64,000 nucleotides of DNA. Source: Ignavibacteriaceae bacterium. Its GTDB lineage: Bacteria > Bacteroidota > Ignavibacteria > Ignavibacteriales > Ignavibacteriaceae. Positions 41,317-51,357 of the stretch are shown here, in pieces. Numbering within the stretch: the first letter of the stretch is position 1; the number at the start of each line of letters is the position of its first letter. The translations under genes were made by a program, and so were the position numbers. The stretch covers positions 58,256 to 122,255 of the forward strand of contig JABWCL010000008.1 in NCBI GenBank assembly GCA_013360295.1, written 5' to 3'. A model generated the notes under the pieces. That model was not told the origin of the DNA. It saw nothing but the letters and a program-made list of their open reading frames with translations, and made no database searches.

Positions 41317-43197
41317 ATGAATGTCTACAGAGAGAATAACTTAGTCAACAAGTTGTTTGAAAATATTATCATTTTTTCGGACGATTGCTCTGTGGTATAC
41401 AGCGGGTGCCGGATCACCTGTCTCCTCGAACAAAACAGCATAATAATCAATCCCCCCAAAGCATTATCAATAGCAATTGAAGGATCAATGGTTCCGTTGC
41501 AGGAGCTTATCACAAAAGTAATCTCCGGCGGTGAACCTATTGTTTTCAACTTTCCCAAAATACCGGATTCTTTTATTCTACTCCCATCCGTAAGCTGCGG
41601 TAAAAAATCAGCTGTTCTCGGACTAAGCGGTGTGGTCGAATACGCGATCCGTATCGAAAATAAACTTGAAGACAGCGTTAAAGAAATTCAGTGCCTCTAT
41701 AATGTAAGTAAAGACCTGGAAACTCACCCCGACTTAAACGAAGCGCTGAAGCTATGCGTTGAACATATTAATCAGGGGTTCAGTTATCCCGCCGATACGC
41801 CCGTCTCACTGGAGATAAAAAACAAAATATACGGCTCACCTGAAGTAAATAATCCGGCCGACAAAAATATTCTCCGCCAGGATATTATCGTAAACGGAGT
41901 TAAGTACGGCGCTATAACGGCATCCCTTAAGAATGGCAAATGGTTTCTTAAAGAAGAAACCAATATGCTGAAGGAGATCGCGGGAAAGATCGCCACGGCG
42001 GTTGAAAAAGACGAGAAACAGAAGAACCTTGAAAAACAGCAGGCAATACTCCTGGCAAAAAACGAGGCTCTGATTAAACTTACCGAAGATTGCAACCGCA
42101 ACCGTCAGAAGCTCAGGACTTTCTTCAGCGCTATCACGGAGAAGATCATTGTTATAGATAATAATTTTAACATTACGATTTCCAACAAGGAGGAGATCGG
42201 GGATGCCGGTAAATGTTATAAAAAACTTTTTGACAGGAACGAACGGTGCAGTGATTGCCCCGCGCTTGAGGTTTTTGTCACCGGGAACTCTTCTTCCCGC
42301 GAGCGTGTAGAAGGGGATAAATTCCTCAGGCTTACCGGTTACCCGATATTTTCCACCGACGGAAAAGTTGACCGCGTTCTTGAAGTCTGTATAGATACCA
42401 CGACACAGAAAAAAATGGAAGAGCAGCTGCTTCAGTCTTATAAACTCGCGTCGCTCGGTAAACTGGTGGCAGGTGTCGCGCACGAAATTAATAACCCAAA
42501 CACTTTCATAATGGGCAATCTTAAAATCATTGAGGAATCCCTTGGCGACATTATCCCTATTCTTGATGATTACTACGCGTCTCACCCCGAACTTAAAATT
42601 GCCCGGCTTAATTATAATATATTCCGGGACAACATACCGGTGCTTGTTCACGATATGATCGGAGGCGCGAACCGGACAAAGAAAATAGTGAGCGATCTTA
42701 GGAATTTCGCGAAAAAGGATGAGGGAAAACTTACTGATGAAGTTGATCTTAATGATATTATAAGCAATAACCTGACCCTCCCGGCGAAACACATTAAGAA
42801 GCACGCAAAGCTGGAAGTCGAACTGGGGGAAGGGATCCCTGTATTTACCGGAAGTATTAATAAACTCGAGCAGGTTCTCATTAACCTTATAATGAATGCT
42901 TCAGAAGCTATCGGGCCGGCGGAAGGGCTGATAAAAATAAAAACATTTTTCGATCCAGCGCGCGGAGAAGCGGTGCTTACCGTAACAGATAACGGCTGCG
43001 GAATATCAGATGATGCAAGGAAGAATATCTTTGACCCGTTCTATACCACAAAAAGAAACAGCGGCGGAACGGGGCTTGGCCTTTCCATTACTTACGGTCT
43101 GGTTAAAGAACACGGCGGATCAATAGACGTGGAATCAAAACCGGGAAAGGGTTCGTGTTTTATTGTGCGCCTCCCTGTCGAAAGAAAAAATAATTAA
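41317..43197 (+). CDS. Cytoplasmic histidine kinase (GAF-like, PAS, HisKA, ATPase)
   Basis: 626 residues without membrane segments. The N-terminal ~130 residues are unrecognised but contain several cysteines ('DCSVVYSGCRITCL'), as in redox sensors. A GAF-like region and a coiled coil (about 215-260) follow. A PAS domain with 'NERCSDCPALEVF' could hold a cofactor or a metal. The kinase core has an H-box 'GVAHEINNPNTFIMGN', N-box 'LINLIMNASEAI', G1 'VTDNGCGIS' and G2 'GGTGLGLSITYGLV'. It starts 6 bp after the fusion oxidoreductase and 8 bp before its cognate regulator. It likely senses redox state or a cofactor of the complex encoded upstream and controls the sigma54 promoter at 34166. Confidence 0.88.
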   Translation: MNVYRENNLVNKLFENIIIFSDDCSVVYSGCRITCLLEQNSIIINPPKALSIAIEGSMVPLQELITKVISGGEPIVFNFPKIPDSFILLPSVSCGKKSAVLGLSGVVEYAIRIENKLEDSVKEIQCLYNVSKDLETHPDLNEALKLCVEHINQGFSYPADTPVSLEIKNKIYGSPEVNNPADKNILRQDIIVNGVKYGAITASLKNGKWFLKEETNMLKEIAGKIATAVEKDEKQKNLEKQQAILLAKNEALIKLTEDCNRNRQKLRTFFSAITEKIIVIDNNFNITISNKEEIGDAGKCYKKLFDRNERCSDCPALEVFVTGNSSSRERVEGDKFLRLTGYPIFSTDGKVDRVLEVCIDTTTQKKMEEQLLQSYKLASLGKLVAGVAHEINNPNTFIMGNLKIIEESLGDIIPILDDYYASHPELKIARLNYNIFRDNIPVLVHDMIGGANRTKKIVSDLRNFAKKDEGKLTDEVDLNDIISNNLTLPAKHIKKHAKLEVELGEGIPVFTGSINKLEQVLINLIMNASEAIGPAEGLIKIKTFFDPARGEAVLTVTDNGCGISDDARKNIFDPFYTTKRNSGGTGLGLSITYGLVKEHGGSIDVESKPGKGSCFIVRLPVERKNN

Positions 43198-43205
43198 TAA
43201 CGCTT

Positions 43206-44573
43206 ATGACGCCCAAAATACTTATAATAGATGATAACCAGGCTGTATTAAATTTCCTGAAAATAATTATTCTGCAAAAAGGAAAGTATGATGCAACCGT
43301 ACTGCAGGATTCTACACTTGCCTATAAAACCATCGAAGAGGGAAACTACGATATTTTACTTCTCGATATGGATATGCCTGAAGTAACGGGGCTTGATATA
43401 TTATCGCACATAAGGGAAAAGAAGATCAGCATAACAACCATTGTGCTGACCGGCGTAGAGGATATTGACCTTGCGGTTTCCGCGATGAAGCTCGGCACTT
43501 ATGACTATATTTTAAAACCAATAGAAGAAGACCGCCTTTTCAACGCAATTGAAACAGCTCTGTTAAAACGGGAACTTTCCGGCATTATTTCCGGTGAAGA
43601 ATACAGCGCGCGTTTTTCAGACAGCAGGCACGCGGACGTATTTAAAGATATTGTTACCCGCGATCCGAATATGTACCACATATTCAGCCTGGTTGAAAAA
43701 TTTGCGGGGACAAACAACAGTATTCTTATTTGGGGTGAAAGCGGATCCGGCAAAGAACTTATCGCTCGTGCAATTCACCGGATCAGCGACCGCCGCGATA
43801 AAAAATTCGTCGCAGTAAACGCCGGTATCTTCGCGCAGGAACTATTTACAAGTGAGTTTTTTGGTCACGAGAAGGGCGCTTTTACCGGGGCGCTGAGGGA
43901 TAAAATGGGCTTTATTGAAGAGGCGAATGAGGGAACTTTGTTCCTTGATGAAATCGGCGAACTGCCCCTACCGATACAGGTTAAACTGCTGCGTGTATTG
44001 CAGGAACAGGAGTTTTACCGGGTCGGCTCTACAAAAAACATCCGGACGGACGTCCGCATAATTGCCGCGACAAACAAAAATCTTTTTGAAGAGATAAAAA
44101 AAGGCGCTTTCAGAAAAGATCTTTTCTTCCGGCTTAATATAAACGCGATTAATCTTCCGCCATTGCGCGAAAGAAAGTGTGATATCCCCCTCCTTGCCGG
44201 CCACTTCCTGCAGATGTTTAATGAAAAGTACGGAAAGAGGATTATGAAAATATCCGCGGCTGTGCTTAAGATGCTGAACGCATACCCATTCCCGGGAAAC
44301 GTAAGGGAGCTGATGAACATAATAAACAGCGCCATAATTGTGGAAACCGGCGAGGAACTGAAAAAAAGCTCGCTGCCGAATTACTTCCTGAACGGCGACA
44401 CCTCATTTAATTCTCCCGATGACGACTCGATCCCCGTTTCCCTTGCGGAAGCAGAAAAGAAACACATTAAAGCTGTCCTCGCCTACACTTCAAACAACCA
44501 CACCAAAGCCGCGCAGATACTGGGAATTTCGCGGGTGAATCTTCTGGCGAAAATCAAGAAATATTCAATTTAG
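43206..44573 (+). CDS. NtrC-family sigma54 response regulator
   Basis: 455 residues with the complete three-domain plan. Receiver: '[15 protein letters not shown]', phosphoacceptor in '[15 protein letters not shown]', K in 'YILKPIEE'. AAA+: Walker A '[16 protein letters not shown]', intact '[11 protein letters not shown]', Walker B '[14 protein letters not shown]', '[11 protein letters not shown]'. C-terminal Fis helix-turn-helix: '[20 protein letters not shown]'. It should bind enhancer DNA and activate sigma54 promoters when phosphorylated by the kinase 8 bp upstream. The direct repeats at 34031-34101 are candidate sites. Unlike the two AT-rich-block regulators, it has a full DNA-binding domain. 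Confidence 0.93.
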   Translation: MTPKILIIDDNQAVLNFLKIIILQKGKYDATVLQDSTLAYKTIEEGNYDILLLDMDMPEVTGLDILSHIREKKISITTIVLTGVEDIDLAVSAMKLGTYDYILKPIEEDRLFNAIETALLKRELSGIISGEEYSARFSDSRHADVFKDIVTRDPNMYHIFSLVEKFAGTNNSILIWGESGSGKELIARAIHRISDRRDKKFVAVNAGIFAQELFTSEFFGHEKGAFTGALRDKMGFIEEANEGTLFLDEIGELPLPIQVKLLRVLQEQEFYRVGSTKNIRTDVRIIAATNKNLFEEIKKGAFRKDLFFRLNINAINLPPLRERKCDIPLLAGHFLQMFNEKYGKRIMKISAAVLKMLNAYPFPGNVRELMNIINSAIIVETGEELKKSSLPNYFLNGDTSFNSPDDDSIPVSLAEAEKKHIKAVLAYTSNNHTKAAQILGISRVNLLAKIKKYSI

Positions 44574-44781
44574 AAAAAGGATAGTGAATAATTGACAATG
44601 GTAAAAAGGGGGGCGTTCAGGTTGTCTTTTCCGCGACTGACCGCCCGCCGAAATAGGGGCAGTACAATTGAACACGCTATCGGATATTCCAATGCATAAT
44701 CCTGGTTTAACCAAAATCATATTCCACGACTCACCGGGCCGAGGTTATTGTTATCAGAGCTGATCATCACTGCAACTCAGA

Positions 44782-45225
44782 TTAATCATTGGCCAGGTAA
44801 TCTTCCTTCACTTTAACATTTACATCCGGATTACTGATCAAATAATAATTCAGGAAGAATTCGGCTGTTTGTTTCAGGAAAGGACAATTGTTTTTTAAAC
44901 AGACTTTTTTTAACGCAGTCAATGTCTCTTCGTTATGAATCTGATATAATGAATAGACCGCCGCGGTTTTCACATCAAAAGTCTGATCTGACTGCAGAAT
45001 TTTTATCAGGGATTCTACTGCTTCGCTCACCTGATATTTTCCTGCGTTGATTATACTACCAATCATTACACCTTTATTCTCTGAATTCAATCCATCAATC
45101 AGCCCCTGAATTGAATTCTCGGGAATTCTATAGGCTTTTTTCGCCTTGTCATCTCCGCAAAAAGATGGCTTTATAAGAGCAAAAGAGACGAAGAGCATAA
45201 TTAAAAAAACAGACCGGGTTTTCAT
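44782..45225 (-). CDS. Exported HEAT-repeat-like protein
   Basis: 147 residues from the ATG at 45225, preceded by AAAGGAGATACC; an upstream frame to 45282 is unlikely. It has a Sec signal peptide (MKTRSVFLIMLF.., cleaved near 'SFCG'). The mature part has about three HEAT-type helical pairs ('VMIGSIINAGKYQVSEAVES', 'DVKTAAVYSLYQIHNEETLT', 'LKQTAEFFLNYYLI'), a scaffold for protein contacts in the periplasm. Its partner is unknown. It is a single gene on the minus strand, between the redox operon and the CRISPR array. Confidence 0.75.
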   Translation of the reverse strand: MKTRSVFLIMLFVSFALIKPSFCGDDKAKKAYRIPENSIQGLIDGLNSENKGVMIGSIINAGKYQVSEAVESLIKILQSDQTFDVKTAAVYSLYQIHNEETLTALKKVCLKNNCPFLKQTAEFFLNYYLISNPDVNVKVKEDYLAND

Positions 45226-45879
45226 GGTATCTCCTTTAATATGGTTATACATCATTAGTCTTTCTACTATATAGACTTGCACGGTTCTGGTTTTGTTACG
45301 TTAATTCATACAATGGGTTAAAGAAGATGATGAAAGGAATAATTTCGTTACAGAAAATTTACCCTGATCCGGCGTAGGATCCCGGAGTTGTTGATTCCGC
45401 TCAGGCTGCATAGGGAGGGAAATGCTTTTTATATGATTAATAAATTCAAAACATTTGAAGTAACCCGGGGAGATATATCACGCCCAAATGATTTGATGCT
45501 AAGAGTACAGCTGTAGTACAAGGTGAATATGGCTTTGATAATATTATTTTAAAAAGAAATAATGAACGGGTATAAACCTAAAAACACCCCGCTGTTTATC
45601 CGCTTGAGCTTTTTCCATCAACTCCCTCGCTCCCCTAAAGGCCGCCATCAGAAAAAGCGGCTGTAAGATTAAACAAAAATTCCTGACACTGTCAGGAAAA
45701 TTTGAGTTTGACTTTCCCCCTCCCTCTGTCTCGCGGGAAGATATCACCATTAAGACAGTGACGAGCTGCGCGTGGTGAGGGGTTAGAAGGGAAATCATTG
45801 TTTAATGCCTCGCTCGCCTTTTCCTGGAGTTTATGCAGTATACTCCCGCCACTACCCACTCGCTACTCACCACTCCGAT
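45226..45879. other. Gene-free stretch left of the CRISPR array
   Basis: No supportable gene. It contains a 19-bp near-perfect palindrome TTCCTGACACTGTCAGGAA (45680-45698), which could be a repeat end or a regulator site, and the low-complexity phrase 'ctcgctactcaccactcc' just before the array. Frames here have no ribosome sites or domain resemblance. Confidence 0.5.
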
Positions 45880-46088
45880 ATTTCAATTCCAACCTTTTCC
45901 CACGAGGGATAGAATCTATTAAAACCATATTGCCGACATCAGCAAAATGGTATTTCACCGGCCTTCAATTCCTTACTTGTACCACGGGAGATAGGTGCTA
46001 TTAAAACGATAAATGGATATTAACCGGTGAACTTGATTATCTATTTCAATTCCTCACTTGTCCCACAGCGGATAGGTGCTATTAAAAC
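45880..46088 (-). CRISPR. Leader-distal end of the array: three 46-bp repeat variants
   Basis: Units at 45880-45925, 45962-46007 and 46043-46088 share both ends with the main 30-bp repeat (starting ..TTCAATTCC and ending ..CTATTAAAAC on the plus strand) but carry 16 extra bases in the middle, for example ACTTGTCCCACAGCGG in the third. The spacers are 36, 35 and then 36 nt (to the first 30-bp repeat), in phase with the main array. The first two units have several changes, as expected for the old end of an array. Confidence 0.88.
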
Positions 46089-46124
46089 ATGGCTCTACAT
46101 ATGTAGGTACATATGAACTACATA

Positions 46125-49100
46125 ATTTCAATTCCTCATAGGTGCTATTAAAACCCAGGTATATTGTGACCAAACTACTCAAAGTTTTCCATTTCAATTC
46201 CTCATAGGTGCTATTAAAACCGAATTTAATTTTTAATTTTTCGTGCATTTCGCTGCATTTCAATTCCTCATAGGTGCTATTAAAACGGTGCTTTTGCGGC
46301 GATGATGAAAGGCGCAATTGAAGATTTCAATTCCTCATAGGTGCTATTAAAACCTGCTCCTCATCCGCCAGCAACCTCGCCATCTGTTCATTTCAATTCC
46401 TCATAGGTGCTATTAAAACTTATGAAAGAATATGTCGTGAACATAAATTTACAGAATTTCAATTCCTCATAGGTGCTATTAAAACTGCTCCTTATCCAGA
46501 ATGGCAGGAGCGTGAAGGATGAATTTCAATTCCTCATAGGTGCTATTAAAACAAATTAATAAAAAACTAATTCCGGGGTGTGTATGACATTTCAATTCCT
46601 CATAGGTGCTATTAAAACTCCAGCAAACGATTATCGCCGCTTTTGGGGATGGTATTTCAATTCCTCATAGGTGCTATTAAAACCCGGAGACTGTTCAGTT
46701 TACAGATCCGGCGTTAAAAAATTTCAATTCCTCATAGGTGCTATTAAAACGTGGCTTGCCGAGAGCTGGAAGACAAGGTCGAAAAGATTTCAATTCCTCA
46801 TAGGTGCTATTAAAACTGACCGGAGAACAACTTAAAACAGCCCGGCTCAAGCATTTCAATTCCTCATAGGTGCTATTAAAACCCATCATATTCCAAATTA
46901 CCAATCCACTCAGTTCTTATTTCAATTCCTCATAGGTGCTATTAAAACCGATTCCACAAACGCTTACAGATTGTCAAACACAAAATTTCAATTCCTCATA
47001 GGTGCTATTAAAACTACGATGGCGGAGATAAAGAAATAACAATCACCGAGATTTCAATTCCTCATAGGTGCTATTAAAACTTGAACTCGTTCTGTGTGTG
47101 GTTGCTCGTAATTATCATTTCAATTCCTCATAGGTGCTATTAAAACCTTTTAAGTTTAAAACTAAGAGGCGCAATCGGAATCATTTCAATTCCTCATAGG
47201 TGCTATTAAAACTTACAGGTTCACCGCTTATGTCAATCTCTGTAACTTATTTCAATTCCTCATAGGTGCTATTAAAACGCGATTGATTATTTCTGCCACG
47301 AAAAAGAGGGCGGCATTTCAATTCCTCATAGGTGCTATTAAAACCACGGATAAGCGGATGAACGTGCAGAGTCCAATATTCATTTCAATTCCTCATAGGT
47401 GCTATTAAAACCGCCTCTGAATAAGCCGTTAATGTTTTGTACTCCTCATTTCAATTCCTCATAGGTGCTATTAAAACCAAGTAGGTTGCCGTCTGCATCT
47501 GTATCAAGTCCGTATTTCAATTCCTCATAGGTGCTATTAAAACAAAGGTCGTTACCTAAAAGAGAATCCAGAGAAAGCCATTTCAATTCCTCATAGGTGC
47601 TATTAAAACCAATCCTGAGACTCTCTGTACTGGATTGTTCTTTCTATTTCAATTCCTCATAGGTGCTATTAAAACCGGTGCTACCCAAGCATTTACTATA
47701 TAATCATACGCCATTTCAATTCCTCATAGGTGCTATTAAAACAAAGTGAAGTTCACTTCCGAGACAGCCAGAATTGCATTTCAATTCCTCATAGGTGCTA
47801 TTAAAACTCTTTACTGATAATTGGGTTTGTGTTTGACGCAGAAATTTCAATTCCTCATAGGTGCTATTAAAACCTGATCCCTATTTATCTGATCGCACGT
47901 TGACGGCGCATTTCAATTCCTCATAGGTGCTATTAAAACCGAATTACTCCACTTCCCCGGGCGATTGCTGGTCGCATTTCAATTCCTCATAGGTGCTATT
48001 AAAACTAATGTATTCTGGTCATTGCCCGAATTACAGAAACGATTTCAATTCCTCATAGGTGCTATTAAAACGTTGATGGTGGATGTAAAGGTAATGCATA
48101 CGATAAGATTTCAATTCCTCATAGGTGCTATTAAAACGGTTGACCAGGAGTTGAGAAACAGCTTAACGACTATCATTTCAATTCCTCATAGGTGCTATTA
48201 AAACTTATCGAATATGTGTTTACGGATATACAGCAGATGAATTTCAATTCCTCATAGGTGCTATTAAAACCCATCACGAAGCCGATCTTGTCGTCTTAAC
48301 TAACAGATTTCAATTCCTCATAGGTGCTATTAAAACTTTGTCACGTATTATTTTTGCGGCTTCGGCTTCGATATTTCAATTCCTCATAGGTGCTATTAAA
48401 ACATGGCTTGAATTCTTAACGACCATTACTTTTTCTGATTTCAATTCCTCATAGGTGCTATTAAAACACAGGCTTAACCGGGCTCGGAGCGGAGACGTTC
48501 GGGATTTCAATTCCTCATAGGTGCTATTAAAACTCAGGATATGTGGGCAGCTGTGCGAAGAGATGAAAAATTTCAATTCCTCATAGGTGCTATTAAAACC
48601 CGTAAATCGTCAATTTAAAGAATACAATCAAACCCATTTCAATTCCTCATAGGTGCTATTAAAACCTTCCGGGCAAGTTGCAAAATGTGACTTATGTACT
48701 TTATTTCAATTCCTCATAGGTGCTATTAAAACGCTGGGCTGGTCGTATTTCGTTAAGGACGCTGCCAGATTTCAATTCCTCATAGGTGCTATTAAAACGT
48801 CATTACCAGTTACCAATGAACTTGCCTTTCTCACATTTCAATTCCTCATAGGTGCTATTAAAACTCAGTGATCATAGTAGTAAGCAGATTAAGAACTCAA
48901 ATTTCAATTCCTCATAGGTGCTATTAAAACTCCCTGAGCTTACGAAATTCAATAAGCCGCTTTTCGATTTCAATTCCTCATAGGTGCTATTAAAACAAAA
49001 ACACGGGAAAACACTTCCGCACCCCTCGAAAAATTTCAATTCCTCATAGGTGCTATTAAAACCTTGCTGTAATACTCTTTTTCCTGAAGGACATCCCTTA

Positions 49101-49393
49101 TTTCAATTCCTCATAGGTGCTATTAAAACTGTTCTGTGTGCTGTACCGTCACTTGTTTTTTTGCGATTTCAATTCCTCATAGGTGCTATTAAAACATTAA
49201 GTTCAGAGCGCAAAACCTTTATGATAATAAAATTTCAATTCCTCATAGGTGCTATTAAAACTAATCGACAAAGGGGATGCGGAGGATAACCTCTTAAATT
49301 TCAATTCCTCATAGGTGCTATTAAAACACGGCGGCTGTTGAGGATGTTATTCTCTACGAACTCATTTCAATTCCTCATAGGTGCTATTAAAAC
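46125..49393 (-). CRISPR. Type I-B CRISPR array, 50 repeats of 30 bp
   Basis: I counted 50 near-identical 30-bp repeats (plus strand starts ATTTCAATTCC, ends GGTGCTATTAAAAC) with 49 spacers of about 35-37 nt, at a mean pitch of 66 bp. With the three 46-bp units to the left, the array has 53 repeats and 52 spacers. Read on the minus strand the repeat starts GTTTTAATAGC and ends ATTGAAAT, which gives the usual 8-nt type I-B crRNA tag. Transcription is therefore from the right (cas2) side toward the left. The repeats are strikingly uniform, apart from the left end. Frames inside the array that repeat 'FNSTYEELK' or 'FQFLIGAIK' are translations of the repeat and not genes. Confidence 0.98.
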
Positions 49394-49493
49394 CCGCGTA
49401 AAAACGCTATTTTTACCTTGATTTCATAACTTTTCCACATTTGATTGTCGTCAATGTATAATAATGTGATTTTGGCGGGGGTGCGACGATCCT
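49394..49493 (-). promoter_or_regulatory. CRISPR leader
   Basis: About 100 bp between the newest repeat and cas2, AT-rich. On the minus strand a TTGACG (-35-like) is followed some 17-19 bases later by AGTTATGA (-10-like), about 50 bp ahead of the first repeat. The position next to cas2 and the decay of repeats at the far end both identify this as the leader side. Confidence 0.6.
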
Positions 49494-49760
49494 TTATATA
49501 AAACCGTCAGTTGTATTCTTTTCTATTCCTATAACCGTCCTTTTGCTATACTGCATACTCGCAAATGAATAAATTATCACACTATCTTTCTCTTTACTTA
49601 TTATTTCGCCTAGCGCATCCTTTATTTGTTTATATTGGAGTTCCGTTACCTCCCCTTCAAACACTGAGTTCTGCACCCAAATCAGTTGTCTTCTGAGATA
49701 TTTGAGTACTTTGGGGGAGCGTTTCCCTGTTTTAATGTCATAAAAAACTATCAGATACAT
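49494..49760 (-). CDS. cas2: CRISPR endoribonuclease-fold protein Cas2
   Basis: 88 residues from the ATG at 49760, one base after the cas1 stop; a longer frame would start inside cas1. It has the Cas2 ferredoxin-like fold: 'MYLIVFYDIKTGKRSPKVLK', 'LRRQLIWVQNSVFEGEVT', and 'SVIIYSFAS'. Asp8 of 'FYDIK' is the conserved acidic residue. Cas2 dimers bridge two Cas1 dimers during spacer acquisition. It is the last gene of the cas operon and lies next to the leader. Confidence 0.95.
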   Translation of the reverse strand: MYLIVFYDIKTGKRSPKVLKYLRRQLIWVQNSVFEGEVTELQYKQIKDALGEIISKEKDSVIIYSFASMQYSKRTVIGIEKNTTDGFI

Positions 49761-49761
49761 A

Positions 49762-50856
49762 TTACCACCAGATCCTGAAGGGCTGGTATTCTTTATCACC
49801 CAAAATATGTTTAATTAGTTTATAACATTCCAGACGGATTAGATGACGGTAACTTACCTGTTTTTTCAAAGTTCTGTGTTGTATTGTGGTTTTGAGTTTT
49901 TCGTCAAATTCTTTTAAGAAAGTCTTTCGCCCCGCTTCAGTAAGATAGCAGTAATTGAGTTCCCGGTCAAAGTCTTTTTCTGTAATCATCTTTTTGTTTA
50001 TAAGCGAAAAAATAACCCTGTCAGCCAATAAAGGCTTAAAAATCTCGGCAATATCGAGGCTCAGAGAAAACCTCCGCTCGCCGGGTTCGTGAAGGAAACT
50101 GATCAGCGGGTTTAACTGGGTTTTATATATCTCAGAAAGAACAGATGTATAAACCAGTGAATTACCGAAAGAGATTAAAGCATTTACCGGGTTGGTCGGC
50201 GGATGTTTTTCTCTTCTTTCAAATTCCACCGGATCATTAAAAATGAGATGCCAGGATTCATAGTAAAGCGACCTGATGTTTCCTTCTATTCCCATTAATT
50301 CATCAATTTCTTCCGCATACGCAATATTACTGATCAGTTCACCGATTCGACCAATAAATGGCGACATATCCCGTCCCCGGTTATCGTAGTATTGAAGGGT
50401 TTTCAATATGTTATCCGCCGAACCTTCAACAAATTTTTTGGCGATAGCCGTTCTTTTTATCTTATCTGTATAACAACTTACTTGCTCCACCAGCAGTTTT
50501 CCCGAGATAAACGGCTCTCTAGGATAAAATGATCCCGTATAGTAACCATAATAATTAAACAAATGCAATGTAATTTGGTTTTTGGCGATGAAGTTGAGGA
50601 ATTTTGTGTTGAACCTCATTTCCGCAAAACAGTATATTGATTCTACATCATTTACGGGTATTGGCTTTCTCGCCAGCTTCACCGGCTCATCTGTTTCTTC
50701 CGCTTCCGGCGCGTCTTCATCCGTGGTTTCTATTGTGTCTTCATCAGGAGAACCATTTTCTTCTACTGGATCTGCACTTTTACCTTCTTCAAAATATATT
50801 GTATCCTGCTTTCGAATTAGTTTTCCGGCGGAGAAGATGTAATAATTTCGTTTCAT
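49762..50856 (-). CDS. cas1: CRISPR integrase Cas1 with an acidic insertion
   Basis: 364 residues. The C-terminal catalytic domain has the type I-B pattern 'YLHEPGERRFSLSLDIAEIF' in the form 'FLHEPGERRFSLSLDI', with the metal-binding His and Asp, and an upstream Glu in 'RSLYYESWH'. The ending 'YKLIKHILGDKEYQPFRIWW' is also typical. Residues about 25-62 ('EGKSADPVEENGSPDEDT' and on) form an acidic, low-complexity insertion in the N-terminal beta-domain that ordinary Cas1 proteins of about 330 residues lack. With Cas2 it integrates new spacers at the leader end. It is preceded by cas4, which helps choose the PAM. Confidence 0.95.
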   Translation of the reverse strand: MKRNYYIFSAGKLIRKQDTIYFEEGKSADPVEENGSPDEDTIETTDEDAPEAEETDEPVKLARKPIPVNDVESIYCFAEMRFNTKFLNFIAKNQITLHLFNYYGYYTGSFYPREPFISGKLLVEQVSCYTDKIKRTAIAKKFVEGSADNILKTLQYYDNRGRDMSPFIGRIGELISNIAYAEEIDELMGIEGNIRSLYYESWHLIFNDPVEFERREKHPPTNPVNALISFGNSLVYTSVLSEIYKTQLNPLISFLHEPGERRFSLSLDIAEIFKPLLADRVIFSLINKKMITEKDFDRELNYCYLTEAGRKTFLKEFDEKLKTTIQHRTLKKQVSYRHLIRLECYKLIKHILGDKEYQPFRIWW

Positions 50857-50868
50857 GGAGTTTAATAT

Positions 50869-51357
50869 TTATGAATAACATAAGTCATAATAAGCACACT
50901 TTTTGCAATAGGGTAAATTTTCCACTTCTGGTGCCTGCCTTTGATTTTTTATAACTATAATATCTTCTTCCAGTTTATGAAAATATTCCTTGTCTTTTGC
51001 GTCAAGTAATACTTTTATCCTTTGTTTCTGTTTTGGATAATCGATCATTCCGGAAAACCCCAATATTCCCTTCGTTTCCAGCGAAAGAAGATAATATTTT
51101 AATTGCGTTATGTGTATCTCCTCCATGCTGTCGGATTTTTTAATTTCATTCACCAATCTGTTTTTTTTGTCTATGAAATCCAGCGATATTCCATCTATCT
51201 TTACCTCATGATTCTCACGTCTATATGTTGAATCAGAAATATATTTTCCCTCCGCAACGGCCTCGGAGGTATGTTCCAATTCAATATTATGGCAATACAG
51301 CCAAAGTTTTCGTTTGCAGATATAAAAATATTGTATCTGAGTTCCGGAAACTCTCAT
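50869..51357 (-). CDS. cas4: Cas4 exonuclease
   Basis: 162 residues, RecB-like nuclease with an iron-sulfur cluster. It has the N-terminal Cys in 'YFYICKRKLWLYCHNI', 'NHEVKIDGISLDFIDK' and 'NEIKKSDSM' (the D..ExK nuclease core), 'AQ/THITQLKYYLL' helix, and the C-terminal cluster 'YCKKCAYYDLC'. Cas4 trims pre-spacers and fixes their orientation by PAM with Cas1-Cas2. It overlaps cas3 by 4 bp and lies 12 bp before cas1. Confidence 0.93.
   Translation of the reverse strand: MRVSGTQIQYFYICKRKLWLYCHNIELEHTSEAVAEGKYISDSTYRRENHEVKIDGISLDFIDKKNRLVNEIKKSDSMEEIHITQLKYYLLSLETKGILGFSGMIDYPKQKQRIKVLLDAKDKEYFHKLEEDIIVIKNQRQAPEVENLPYCKKCAYYDLCYS

Noticed and set aside
41836..42804. A 322-codon antisense frame within the histidine kinase gene
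   Set aside because: Opposite strand of a clear kinase; the frame mirrors codon bias of the real gene and has no domain.
45544..45798. An 84-codon frame left of the array
   Set aside because: No ribosome site; it crosses a palindrome and low-complexity intergenic sequence.
46054..49289. Open frames inside the array encoding repeated FNSTYEELK or FQFLIGAIK
   Set aside because: They are translations of the 30-bp CRISPR repeat in two frames; no ribosome sites, and the frame survives only because repeat plus spacer is often 66 bp.
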